A stretch of DNA of 64,000 bases from Acinetobacter lwoffii (lineage in GTDB: Bacteria > Pseudomonadota > Gammaproteobacteria > Pseudomonadales > Moraxellaceae): NCBI RefSeq assembly GCF_002321025.1, contig NZ_DCLL01000053.1, forward strand, positions 62,001 to 126,000, read 5' to 3'. Position 1 is the stretch's first letter; each line of letters opens with the position of its first letter. Shown piece by piece: positions 56,692-64,000 of this stretch. A model generated the notes under the pieces. That model was not told the DNA's origin. It saw only the letters and a program-made list of their open reading frames with translations, and did no database searches. The position numbers and the translations under genes were made by a program.

Positions 56692-57998
56692 TGAAGACAA
56701 AACAGTTAAAACAAATTTTTAAAGCAACCGCACTTGCGCTATGCCTTTCTTCAGCGATGACGACTTTTGCTGTTGCCCAACCTAAAGATGAAGTTGTAGC
56801 TGTAGTCGACAATAGTATCATTCTACGTAGTGACCTGGCTCAAGGTGTAGCCGAAATCTCACATCAGCTGCAAAAACAGAAAAAGGCAGTTCCACCACAA
56901 CAATATCTTGAGCAACAAGCTTTAGAGCAACTGATTATTCGTCAGGCACAGCTTGAACAAGTTAAACGTTATAATATTCGTCCAGATGAAAAAGCTTTAA
57001 ATGAAGCCGTCCTGAAAGTTGCCCGTGATTCTGGTTCACCGAGTCTGGAAGCATTCCAGCAGAAACTGGATGCCATGGCGCCCAATACCTATGCTTCTTT
57101 ACGAAACCGTATCGCTGAAGATTTAGCACTGAATCGTTTACGTCAACAAATCGTGACTTCACGTATTCAAATTACAGATCAAGATGTTAAAAACTTCCTA
57201 AATACCCCGCAAGGTCAAGCTTTGCTTGGCAGTCAGGTCCATGTACTGCATTTACGGGTAAGCGGTGAAAATGCTGAACAAATTGCAACAAAGGTAAAGC
57301 AAGAATTAAATAGCAGCAATGACATTCAGGCGATCAGCAAAAAGTACAGCACTGGCGGCGTTAAAGTCGAAGCTGCTGATATGGGTGTGAGAAACCTGTC
57401 AGAAATTCCAGCAGAACTGGCTGCACGCGTGACCACCCTGCAACCAGGTCAAACTTCTGAACTGATTCCTGTCGCTGATGGTGTACATGTTCTGAAGCTC
57501 TTGGAACGTAAAGGTGGCGAACAGAAAGCCCTTGTTCCTCAATATTTAACACGACACATTCTGATTCAACCGTCTGAAGTGGTCAGTCCTGAAAATGCCA
57601 AACAAATGATTGATAGTCTGTATAACCGCCTCAAACAAGGTGAAGATTTTACTGTTTTAGCTTCAACGTTCTCCAATGATACTGGCTCGGCTCGTGATGG
57701 CGGAAGTCTTGGCTGGGTTAGCCCAGGGGTAATGGTACCTGAATTTGAACAGCAGATGAAAAGCACCCCAGTAGGTCAGTTCAGTAAACCATTTCAATCC
57801 CAGTTTGGCTGGCATATTCTGCAAGTGAGTGAAACACGCCAACAAGATATGACACAGGAATATCAGGAACGTATGGCTCGCCAATTGCTTGGTGAACGTC
57901 AATTTGATGCCGAATTAGATAGCTGGTTACGTGAAACGCGCAATAATGCTTATGTAGAAATCAAAGATCCTCAACTGGATCCTAAACGTAACCGTTAA
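56691..57998 (+). CDS. surA: Periplasmic chaperone/peptidyl-prolyl isomerase SurA
   Basis: Escorts outer-membrane proteins, including LptD, through the periplasm. The 435-residue protein has a signal peptide ending near AVAQ (residue ~29), an N-terminal SurA domain and two PPIC-type rotamase domains (~175-270 and ~285-380; LQPGQTSELIP and the SLGWVSPGVMVPEF block). ATG 56691 shares the TAATG overlap with lptD, so the TTG at 56676 in the ORF is not the start. A terminator follows. Confidence 0.96.
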   Translation: MKTKQLKQIFKATALALCLSSAMTTFAVAQPKDEVVAVVDNSIILRSDLAQGVAEISHQLQKQKKAVPPQQYLEQQALEQLIIRQAQLEQVKRYNIRPDEKALNEAVLKVARDSGSPSLEAFQQKLDAMAPNTYASLRNRIAEDLALNRLRQQIVTSRIQITDQDVKNFLNTPQGQALLGSQVHVLHLRVSGENAEQIATKVKQELNSSNDIQAISKKYSTGGVKVEAADMGVRNLSEIPAELAARVTTLQPGQTSELIPVADGVHVLKLLERKGGEQKALVPQYLTRHILIQPSEVVSPENAKQMIDSLYNRLKQGEDFTVLASTFSNDTGSARDGGSLGWVSPGVMVPEFEQQMKSTPVGQFSKPFQSQFGWHILQVSETRQQDMTQEYQERMARQLLGERQFDAELDSWLRETRNNAYVEIKDPQLDPKRNR

Positions 57999-58015
57999 GC
58001 CTTACCATAATCCTA

Positions 58016-58046
58016 AAAAGCCAACGACATCTCGTTGGCTTTTTAT
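58016..58046. terminator. Intrinsic terminator after surA
   Basis: AAAAAGCCAACGA-CATC-TCGTTGGCTTTTT is a 13-bp stem with a four-base loop and T-run, 18 bases after surA. The mirrored A-run means it could also stop transcripts from the opposite side. Confidence 0.92.
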
Positions 58047-58072
58047 TTAAAAAACTTAAAACGTACAGATAT

Positions 58073-58102
58073 AAAAAAACCTCTCATATAGAGAGGTTTT
58101 TT
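58073..58102. terminator. Intrinsic terminator after hfq
   Basis: AAAAACCTCTC-ATATA-GAGAGGTTTTT. On the minus strand it ends the hfq transcript, starting 16 bases after the hfq stop. Confidence 0.9.
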
Positions 58103-58117
58103 AATTTTCAAACTCGA

Positions 58118-58648
58118 TTAACGATTGTTTTCATCGTCTGAAGAGTCTTCAAATTTAGTGTCGTTGTCAAAACCAGTGCCTTGACCACCAAAGCCAGCAC
58201 CTTGACCACCGAAGCCACCTTGACCACCGAAGCCGGCACCTTGACCACCGAAGCCGGCACCTTGACCACCAAAGCCACCGCCTTGACCGCCGAAGCCACC
58301 TTGACCACCGAAGCCGCCGCCTTGACCGCCAAAACCACCTTGACCACCGAAGCCGCCAGCACCTTGACCGCCACCAAAGCCACCTGCAGCACCTTGACCA
58401 CCGAAGCCCGCACCTTGTGGACCAGCAGGCGCGCCAGCAGGACGTGGATTACGTGCAGGTACTACAGTTGAAATTGCATGCTTATAAACCATTTGGCTTA
58501 CTGTATTTTTTAATAAAACCACGTATTGGTCAAAAGATTCGATATGACCTTGTAATTTAATACCGTTTACCAGGAAGATAGATACTGGGATACGTTCCTT
58601 ACGGAGAGAATTCAAGAATGGATCTTGTAAAGTTTGACCTTTAGACAT
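58118..58648 (-). CDS. hfq: RNA chaperone Hfq with a long glycine-rich C-terminal tail
   Basis: Sm-like hexameric RNA chaperone for small RNAs. Residues 1-68 form the conserved core: Q8 (proximal face), the Sm1 motif [22 protein letters not shown] and the Sm2 motif YKHAIST. From ~70 the 176-residue protein becomes a low-complexity tail built of G/Q/F repeats ([12 protein letters not shown]) and ends in an acidic tip (DDENNR). Long Gly-rich tails are a known Acinetobacter trait. ATG 58648 has a CGGAG-like site. The tail is encoded by tandem repeats, so its length may vary by slippage. Confidence 0.97.
   Translation of the reverse strand: MSKGQTLQDPFLNSLRKERIPVSIFLVNGIKLQGHIESFDQYVVLLKNTVSQMVYKHAISTVVPARNPRPAGAPAGPQGAGFGGQGAAGGFGGGQGAGGFGGQGGFGGQGGGFGGQGGFGGQGGGFGGQGAGFGGQGAGFGGQGGFGGQGAGFGGQGTGFDNDTKFEDSSDDENNR
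58163..58415. repeat. Tandem repeats encoding the Hfq glycine-rich tail
   Basis: The minus-strand hfq tail is made of near-identical 15-18 base units related to GGTGGTCAAGGCGGCTT (FGGQGG), about a dozen copies. It lies inside the hfq gene, is in frame throughout and is not a CRISPR array: units lack spacers. Confidence 0.8.
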
Positions 58649-58739
58649 GTTATAACTCCAAAAAAATTAAAAATCAGCGCAAAAACTATCTCTATTTTTC
58701 AATTAAAAATTATAAAAAAGATAGTCCCTAAATTTTGCT

Positions 58740-59684
58740 TTATCCGTGACAGTTTCGCAAGTCTTCTTGAGCCTGCTGTAGCGTAAAATATGTTGTAAAT
58801 TTATGCTTTTCTTGCAAAGACCTTAACCACGTATATTGACGTTTTGCAAGTTGTCGTGTGGCAAATAAAGCTTTATCCTCCATTTCCCGTTGCTTTTCCT
58901 TGGTTTTATCAGCATTTTTTAAGAATTCCATAGCCTGACGATAACCCACTGAACGCATGGAAGGTAAATTTTCATTAAAATCGTATTTTTCAATTAAATT
59001 CACAACTTCATTTAAAAAACCGCTTTTCCACATAATTTCCAGACGTTGTTCAATACGCCCATGCAATTCTAACCGATCTGGCATCAGTGCATAATTATGG
59101 AAACTGTAACGATATGGTAAGTTTTTAGGTTGTTCTGCCTGTAGTTTTGTAATCGGCTCACCAGTCAATTTAAAAACTTCCAAGGCTCGAATAATGCGCT
59201 GCTTGTCGCTAACCTTGAATTTTTCACCGGCAATCGGATCGACTGCACATAATTCTGCATAAACCGCTTCCCAGCCCTCCTGCTCACCCTTGGCTTCAAT
59301 CTCTGCCCGGATAGCATAGTCTGCACTTGGTAGGTTATCTGACAAACCTTCAAGCAAGGCCTTAAAATACAGCATGGTTCCGCCAACCAGAATCGGGGTT
59401 TTACCACGCACATGAATATCATCAATCAGGCGGCAAGCATCTTCGACAAAGTTGGCTGCAGAATACACTTCAAGTGGACTAATAATATCAATCAGATGAT
59501 GCGGATAGCGCGCCAGTTCCTCTTTAGAAGGTTTGGCTGTACCAATGTCCATTTCCCGATAAACCAGTGCAGAATCGACCGAAATCAGCTCAAATCCCCC
59601 TTGCTCATACAGTTCACATGCCAAAGCGGTTTTACCACTTGCAGTTGGCCCCATTAAATTGATGACCGGCAATTGATTGGACAT
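58740..59684 (-). CDS. miaA: tRNA dimethylallyltransferase
   Basis: Adds a dimethylallyl group to A37 of UNN-reading tRNAs. The 314-residue protein has the P-loop [10 protein letters not shown] near residue 12 and the [17 protein letters not shown] block, with KRQYTWLRS near the C-terminus. It lies 91 bp upstream of hfq on the same strand, in the tsaE-mutL-miaA-hfq order typical of gamma-proteobacteria. ATG 59684 is clear. Confidence 0.96.
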   Translation of the reverse strand: MSNQLPVINLMGPTASGKTALACELYEQGGFELISVDSALVYREMDIGTAKPSKEELARYPHHLIDIISPLEVYSAANFVEDACRLIDDIHVRGKTPILVGGTMLYFKALLEGLSDNLPSADYAIRAEIEAKGEQEGWEAVYAELCAVDPIAGEKFKVSDKQRIIRALEVFKLTGEPITKLQAEQPKNLPYRYSFHNYALMPDRLELHGRIEQRLEIMWKSGFLNEVVNLIEKYDFNENLPSMRSVGYRQAMEFLKNADKTKEKQREMEDKALFATRQLAKRQYTWLRSLQEKHKFTTYFTLQQAQEDLRNCHG

Positions 59685-59690
59685 GTAAAA

Positions 59691-61658
59691 CTACTCTCCT
59701 CGAGCAAAAAGTTTATCTAGTTGAGCCAATGGAAAGGCGCGCCAAGTCGGACGACCATGATTACATTGACTGGCAAATTCGGTTTGTTCCATCTGCCGTA
59801 ATAAAGCATTCATTTCAGACAAACTTAGGATACGATGCGCTCGCACTGCACCATGACAGGCCATTCCCGCCAAAATTTGGTCACGCTTCTGCAATAGGCT
59901 TTGTGCTTGATCCCCCGGATCTAAATCATTCAATAATTCAGGAATCAGGGCATCGAAATCGGCCTTGTGTAGAATAGCCGGTACACCACGTACGATAACT
60001 TGCTCATCACCATACTGATCGATTTCCAGCCCCAAACGTGCCAACTGCTCTTTCAGCTCTTCGACACGCATGGCCTGCATCCGGCTAATATTCACGACTT
60101 TTGGAATGAGCAATTGCTGTGATGTCCAGAATTCAGGTTTATCCCAAGCCGATTTCATTTGCTGCAAAACAATACGTTCATGTGCCGCATGCATATCGAC
60201 AATAATCAGACCTTCGGTATTTTGTGCCAGAATGTAGATACCATGTAACTGGGCAATGGCAATGCCCAATGGATGCTCATCCACTTTGGCCTTTACATGT
60301 GTCTGAAAAGACTGCTCAGGACTAAATACTTCGGTTTCCGAACTTTCTCTGAGCGGTGCTAAATAACTTTGCAAGGCATTATTCAGCTGCTGTGAACCAG
60401 AATAAGATTTACGGTAATCTTGGGAATAATGCACTGTTTGTGGACCTGAAGATGCAAAATCGGTCAGCACATCTGAAGTTTCATTTTCACTTAAGGCAGA
60501 TGTCGTTCTCACCACCTGTGGCTGAGAATGCGCAGTCTGATGCAGGCTGAACTGTTCCTGATAACGCGGTTGCGGGGCCGTCAAGCCAGGCTGCTCATCC
60601 TGTTTCATTGCCTCGGCTAAATCTGCAGTTGCGGTCTGGAATTGTGCCAACGTTTCTTTGGCATAATGCCGTACGAACTCATGTACTTCACGTTGATTCA
60701 GGAAGCGAATTTCATGCTTGGTCGGATGGACGTTTACATCCACATTTTCTGGATCAACTTCTAAAAACAGTAAATAAGCCGCATGCTGATGCCCATGCAG
60801 GATGCCGTCATAGGCCATCCGTAAGGCATGGGAAATGGTTTTGTCTTTGACAATCCGGCCATTTACATAGACATACTGCAAATCAGCCTGTGCACGTGCA
60901 TCTGAAGGATGGCCAAGCCAGCCAGACAAACGCATGTTGATACTGTCTGCATCCATCCAGTAGGCATTTTCAGTAAACTGGCGGCCAAGCAATTGCTGTA
61001 CCCGCTGAAAACGCAAAGCGCCGCTATCCGCCACGGGTAAATTCAGTTTGATGCTTTCATTATGTTCTAGCACAAAACGGATATCAAAATGCGTCAGTGC
61101 CATACGGCGCACAATTTCTTCGATATGACCAAATTCAGTGCCCGGTTTTTTCAGGAATTTACGCCGTGCAGGCACATTAAAAAACAAATCCTGAACCCGG
61201 ATATGCGTCCCTTTTGAGGCCGCAACAGCCTGAATTTCCTGATGATCAAAAGCCGTGCCATTGACTTCGACCTGATAACCGATGCCCTCGTCACTTTGAC
61301 TGCTGATCATGGTCAGGCGTGAAACTGCTGCTATCGACGCCAGTGCTTCGCCACGAAAGCCCAGACTGCTAATCGCATACAGCTCATCAGCACTCTGGAT
61401 TTTGCTGGTGGCATGACGCATCACGGCCAGCGGTAAATCCTCATGATGAATTCCGCGTCCATTGTCGATGATTTCAATTAAAGTACTGCCGCCCTGTTCG
61501 ACCCGAATGATCAGCTCTGTCGCCCCCGCATCAATCGAGTTTTCCAGTAACTCCTTGACCACAGAAGCCGGACGTTCAATCACCTCACCTGCGGCAATCT
61601 GGTTGGCAAGTGCAGGATCAAGGGCACGAATACGGCGCAGACTTAAATCATTCGACAT
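59691..61658 (-). CDS. mutL: DNA mismatch repair protein MutL
   Basis: Couples mismatch recognition by MutS to strand removal. The 655-residue protein from ATG 61658 has the GHKL ATPase N-domain: [12 protein letters not shown] near residue 19, DNGRGI near 69 and GFRGEAL near 105. The C-domain has the endonuclease-like motifs DMHAAHE (D488), ACHGAVRA and CNHGRPTW of MutL proteins from bacteria without MutH; a Gln at 499 takes the place of the second Glu usually found four residues after the first. The ATG overlaps tsaE by 11 bases, which excludes the earlier TTG at 61694. Confidence 0.95.
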   Translation of the reverse strand: MSNDLSLRRIRALDPALANQIAAGEVIERPASVVKELLENSIDAGATELIIRVEQGGSTLIEIIDNGRGIHHEDLPLAVMRHATSKIQSADELYAISSLGFRGEALASIAAVSRLTMISSQSDEGIGYQVEVNGTAFDHQEIQAVAASKGTHIRVQDLFFNVPARRKFLKKPGTEFGHIEEIVRRMALTHFDIRFVLEHNESIKLNLPVADSGALRFQRVQQLLGRQFTENAYWMDADSINMRLSGWLGHPSDARAQADLQYVYVNGRIVKDKTISHALRMAYDGILHGHQHAAYLLFLEVDPENVDVNVHPTKHEIRFLNQREVHEFVRHYAKETLAQFQTATADLAEAMKQDEQPGLTAPQPRYQEQFSLHQTAHSQPQVVRTTSALSENETSDVLTDFASSGPQTVHYSQDYRKSYSGSQQLNNALQSYLAPLRESSETEVFSPEQSFQTHVKAKVDEHPLGIAIAQLHGIYILAQNTEGLIIVDMHAAHERIVLQQMKSAWDKPEFWTSQQLLIPKVVNISRMQAMRVEELKEQLARLGLEIDQYGDEQVIVRGVPAILHKADFDALIPELLNDLDPGDQAQSLLQKRDQILAGMACHGAVRAHRILSLSEMNALLRQMEQTEFASQCNHGRPTWRAFPLAQLDKLFARGE

Positions 61659-62127
61659 GTGAAAATTGACGCTCCAGAGCCTCTCGTAAAGCAAGATTCG
61701 ATGAAATCAGGCTTGCAGTACGGGTAAGTTCATCTTCAGATTTTAAAATTTCAATAATCAGGTCAGCTTGCGGAATTTCATCACCACCTTTAGATGGCCA
61801 TTCAAATAAAAATAGCGCATTCGGTGTTTCCAGGTAATCCCGGATGCCCATCAGTTCCAGTTCATACGGATCATTCAGACGATACAAGTCAAAATGAAAA
61901 ATATCCTGACCATTAATTTGATAGGGTTCGACCAGTGTATAAGTTGGACTTTTCACTGAACCTTTATGACCCAGCTGTTGCAAATAATAACGTGTTAACG
62001 TCGTTTTTCCTGCCCCTAGGTCACCAATCAGATACACGACCCCCGCAGGGAAATTCTCCGCCAGAACCTTGGCCAGTTTTTGGGTATCGTCTTCATGATT
62101 TAAAGTGACATTAAATGAATAAGGCAT
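61648..62127 (-). CDS. tsaE: tRNA t6A biosynthesis ATPase TsaE
   Basis: ATPase partner of TsaB-TsaD in N6-threonylcarbamoyl-adenosine synthesis. The 159-residue protein from ATG 62127 ([10 protein letters not shown]) has Walker [10 protein letters not shown] (35-43) and the [10 protein letters not shown] and HFDLYRL blocks. The longer frame back to 62259 gives a 44-residue non-homologous extension with no ribosome-binding site and overlaps the divergent gene, so it is rejected. A GTG three codons before the ATG is a minor alternative. Confidence 0.92.
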   Translation of the reverse strand: MPYSFNVTLNHEDDTQKLAKVLAENFPAGVVYLIGDLGAGKTTLTRYYLQQLGHKGSVKSPTYTLVEPYQINGQDIFHFDLYRLNDPYELELMGIRDYLETPNALFLFEWPSKGGDEIPQADLIIEILKSEDELTRTASLISSNLALREALERQFSHVE

Positions 62128-62253
62128 ATTACTCACGACATGATGCAAAAGAATAAATATGATAGCATCGCCACGCTTTAAAAGCCTATTCACCCGTGTG
62201 AGAAACTGTATTTTTTCACAGCATCTGTTCCTTAAGAGGTTAATCTGCCTGCC

Positions 62254-63162
62254 ATGCAACCAACTGTTGAATTTAACCCGCCTATGCTGAATGGGGTCAG
62301 TGCCAGTAAAGTATTTTTGCCAGCCAGTCCGGATGCACCCCTGACAGTTTTTGCTTATTTATGCACGCAATTTGCGCATATCGCAGCAGATGAATGGCAA
62401 TCCCGTTTCAACGAGGGTCTGGTCTATGATGCTCAGGGCAATCAATTAAACACAGAAAGTCCATTTCAGGCCAATAGTCACTGTTTTTATTACCGTTTTT
62501 TGGCACATGAAGTGCATGTTCCTTTTCAACATCAGATTTTATTTGAAAATGAGCATTTCATGGTGGTCGATAAACCGCATTTTTTGACCATGAGTCCGAC
62601 CGGACAGTATGTGCAGGAAACGCTATTGGTTCGGCTTAAAAAGCAGACCGGCAATGAACATTTAACACCCATTCACCGGCTAGATCGTGAAACGGCAGGT
62701 GTAGTTCTGATTTCCAAATGCGTGGAATCACGTGGCCTATATCAGCAGATGTTTGCTACACGGCAGGTACAAAAAACCTATCATGCGATTGCGGCCTATC
62801 ATCCTGATTTAAAATTTCCATTGATCACGCGATTAAGAATGGAAAAGGGACAGCCCTTTTATACCATGCACGTGTTAGACGGAACGCCAAATAGCGAGAC
62901 GGCGATTGACCTGCTGGAACATAATACAGAATGGGCTAAATATGAGTTGAAACCGCATACTGGCAAACAGCACCAATTACGGGTGCACTTGAATCATCTG
63001 GGTATTCCGATCCGTCATGATCCCTTTTATCCACAGGTAGCGCACAAGGCGGAAGATGATTTTTATGCACCTTTAAGTTTATTGGCCAAACATATTCAAT
63101 TCATCGATCCGATCACGCAGAAAAGCATGAATTTCAGCTCGCAACTTGAATTGACACTGTAA
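62254..63162 (+). CDS. RluA-family pseudouridine synthase
   Basis: Converts uridine to pseudouridine in rRNA or tRNA. The 302-residue protein shows the family signature with catalytic Asp in HRLDRETAG near residue 146 and the C-terminal [17 protein letters not shown] and PFYP blocks. It has no S4 domain. The N-terminal ~95 residues are an added, weakly conserved region ([10 protein letters not shown]). The RNA target cannot be assigned. The gene diverges from tsaE; ATG 62254 has GAGG upstream. Confidence 0.92.
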   Translation: MQPTVEFNPPMLNGVSASKVFLPASPDAPLTVFAYLCTQFAHIAADEWQSRFNEGLVYDAQGNQLNTESPFQANSHCFYYRFLAHEVHVPFQHQILFENEHFMVVDKPHFLTMSPTGQYVQETLLVRLKKQTGNEHLTPIHRLDRETAGVVLISKCVESRGLYQQMFATRQVQKTYHAIAAYHPDLKFPLITRLRMEKGQPFYTMHVLDGTPNSETAIDLLEHNTEWAKYELKPHTGKQHQLRVHLNHLGIPIRHDPFYPQVAHKAEDDFYAPLSLLAKHIQFIDPITQKSMNFSSQLELTL

Positions 63163-63276
63163 ATAGCTTGTCATTACAGATTATTTTCTAAAATCGGTTG
63201 CTTTAAGATTGAATTTCAAACGTAATTGATTAGAATAAAGGCGAAAAGTTAAGTAATTTAAAGCTTTAAAAATATT

Positions 63277-63624
63277 ATGAGAAAAACTGAAGTTTATCAA
63301 ATTCGCTTGGACTCGCAAGAGAAGAAACAAGCCTTTGCAGTATTTAAGCAATTGGGGATTACGCCAGCTCAGGCAGTACGTCTTTTTTTCAAGCAAGTGG
63401 TGATTACCAAATCAATCCCCTTCTCGATTGAAAATCAGAATATCAATCTGGAACAGCTGATTCGGCTGCGCAAGCTGAAACAAAATGAAGCGAAAATCGA
63501 GCAAAATGCGCTTTCCAGTTCTGCCCTGAATCTACTCGATGATCAGGAGATTCAGCTGGATGATGATCATCTTGATTTATTTGAAGAACTGAATGCCATT
63601 TTGGGTGAAAGCGACAAAATTTAA
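63277..63624 (+). CDS. RelB/DinJ-family antitoxin-like protein
   Basis: The 115-residue protein has an N-terminal ribbon-helix-helix (residues ~5-50; QIRLDSQEKKQAFAVFKQLGITPAQAVRLFF) as in DinJ antitoxins, followed by a charged, helical and strongly acidic tail (~75-115). It has no adjacent RelE/YafQ-type toxin, and the next gene is a GNAT acetyltransferase 97 bp away. It may be an orphan antitoxin or a DNA-binding repressor with another job. No ribosome-binding site is obvious at ATG 63277. Confidence 0.7.
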   Translation: MRKTEVYQIRLDSQEKKQAFAVFKQLGITPAQAVRLFFKQVVITKSIPFSIENQNINLEQLIRLRKLKQNEAKIEQNALSSSALNLLDDQEIQLDDDHLDLFEELNAILGESDKI

Positions 63625-63721
63625 CATTGTTGCATTTCCGAACAATTTCTAAAGCCTGCCACTCCCAAACTTCGCTATGCTTGATGCTGATAATCAATAA
63701 AAAATTAGCATGGAGTATGCA

Positions 63722-64000
63722 ATGCTCGTACGACGCGCCCAGTCAGCAGACCTGAATCAGCTGGCGGTATTATTTGATGAATATCGACAGTTTTATGGTA
63801 CGTCTTCCAATCCTGAACTCTCTTACCAATTTTTAAAACAGCGTTTTGAAGATGGGCAAACCGTCATTTTCATTAATACCAAAGATGATACTTTTACCGG
63901 CTTTATTATCCTGTATCTGGGTTTTTCTTCAGTGGCCTGCTCGACCTATTATATTCTGGATGATGTCTATATCACCCCGGTTTTTCGGCGTCAGGGCGCA
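63722..64000 (+). CDS. GNAT-family N-acetyltransferase, 3' end cut by window
   Basis: The first 93 codons are visible from ATG 63722, which has GGAG upstream. The start MLVRRAQSADLNQLAVLF is the typical first strand-helix of a GNAT fold, and YILDDVYITPVFRRQGA leads into the acetyl-CoA-binding R-x-x-G-x-G loop, where the window ends. The substrate cannot be assigned. The sequence resembles stand-alone Acinetobacter acetyltransferases rather than GNAT toxins, so pairing with the RelB-like gene is not supported. Confidence 0.75.
   Translation, partial: MLVRRAQSADLNQLAVLFDEYRQFYGTSSNPELSYQFLKQRFEDGQTVIFINTKDDTFTGFIILYLGFSSVACSTYYILDDVYITPVFRRQGA

Noticed and set aside
58108..58413. Val/Ala/Lys-rich minus-strand ORF and a Thr-rich plus-strand ORF over the hfq tail
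   Set aside because: They are alternative readings of the repeats that encode the Hfq glycine-rich tail, with no ribosome-binding site or homology.
58163..58415. CRISPR-like array
   Set aside because: Units are contiguous, in frame with Hfq and lack spacers.
63277..64000. RelB-GNAT toxin-antitoxin operon
   Set aside because: The 97-bp gap and the housekeeping-like GNAT sequence do not support a TA pair, and the GNAT gene is incomplete.

Overview
The window looks like chromosomal DNA of an Acinetobacter species that is not A. baumannii. The evidence is an AceI/AceR-type divergent pair, an Hfq with a very long glycine-rich tail, a lptD-surA pair facing amgK-murU, a rpsA-ihfB-lapA-pyrF order, and a gsp H-I-J-K block. 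Proteins I can compare from memory (AceI, AceR, RsmG, PilZ) are recognisably Acinetobacter-like but diverged from A. baumannii. I see no rRNA, tRNA, CRISPR array, prophage or insertion sequence. Genes are densely packed and most intrinsic terminators are recognisable.

Layout. 1-3.1 kb: a high-molecular-weight FabG-type reductase (cut by the window edge) diverges from a thiolase with an unusual basic, Ser/Thr-rich N-terminal extension. 3.1-5.3 kb: a large lipoprotein with a zinc-protease motif. 5.5-6.9 kb: AceI efflux pump and its LysR regulator. 7-12.8 kb: transaldolase, several transporters, a lipoprotein esterase and two UspA proteins. 12.8-24.3 kb: small unknown proteins, PepN, a zinc-ribbon protein of unknown role, ThiM, a TerC/CBS membrane protein, a MarR regulator with a possible leader peptide, an SRAP DNA-repair protein and an aldehyde dehydrogenase. 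24.4-33.6 kb: malate synthase G, ZapE, an AraC regulator facing a frameshifted Baeyer-Villiger-type monooxygenase, LysO, a small gene broken by an amber stop, PyrF, LapA and IhfB. 33.8-39.8 kb: RpsA, Cmk, TadA, a hydrolase of the enoyl-CoA hydratase family, Ung and a QueD-like protein. 39.9-43.2 kb: type II secretion pseudopilins K, J, I and H plus a TetR regulator; gspI carries a 123-bp in-frame palindromic insertion. 43.2-54.1 kb: a long minus-strand run (tatD, pilZ, holB, kdsB, lpxK, msbA, exbD, exbB, parB, parA, rsmG, murU, amgK). 54.2-58 kb: lptD-surA. 58.1-62.1 kb: hfq, miaA, mutL, tsaE. The end holds a pseudouridine synthase, an orphan RelB/DinJ-type protein and a truncated GNAT acetyltransferase.

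Functional grouping. Much of 43-58 kb serves the envelope: KdsB and LpxK make LPS/LOS precursors, MsbA flips lipid A, LptD with its chaperone SurA inserts LPS, and AmgK-MurU recycle MurNAc into UDP-MurNAc. ParAB and RsmG form the usual origin-proximal cluster. The most notable departures from an ordinary core region are the palindromic insertion inside gspI, the two disrupted genes about 2 kb apart near 30-32 kb, the N-terminal tail on the thiolase, the unclassified metalloprotease lipoprotein, and a small ORF with a good ribosome-binding site just ahead of marR. I did not find a convincing new defence or mobile system.
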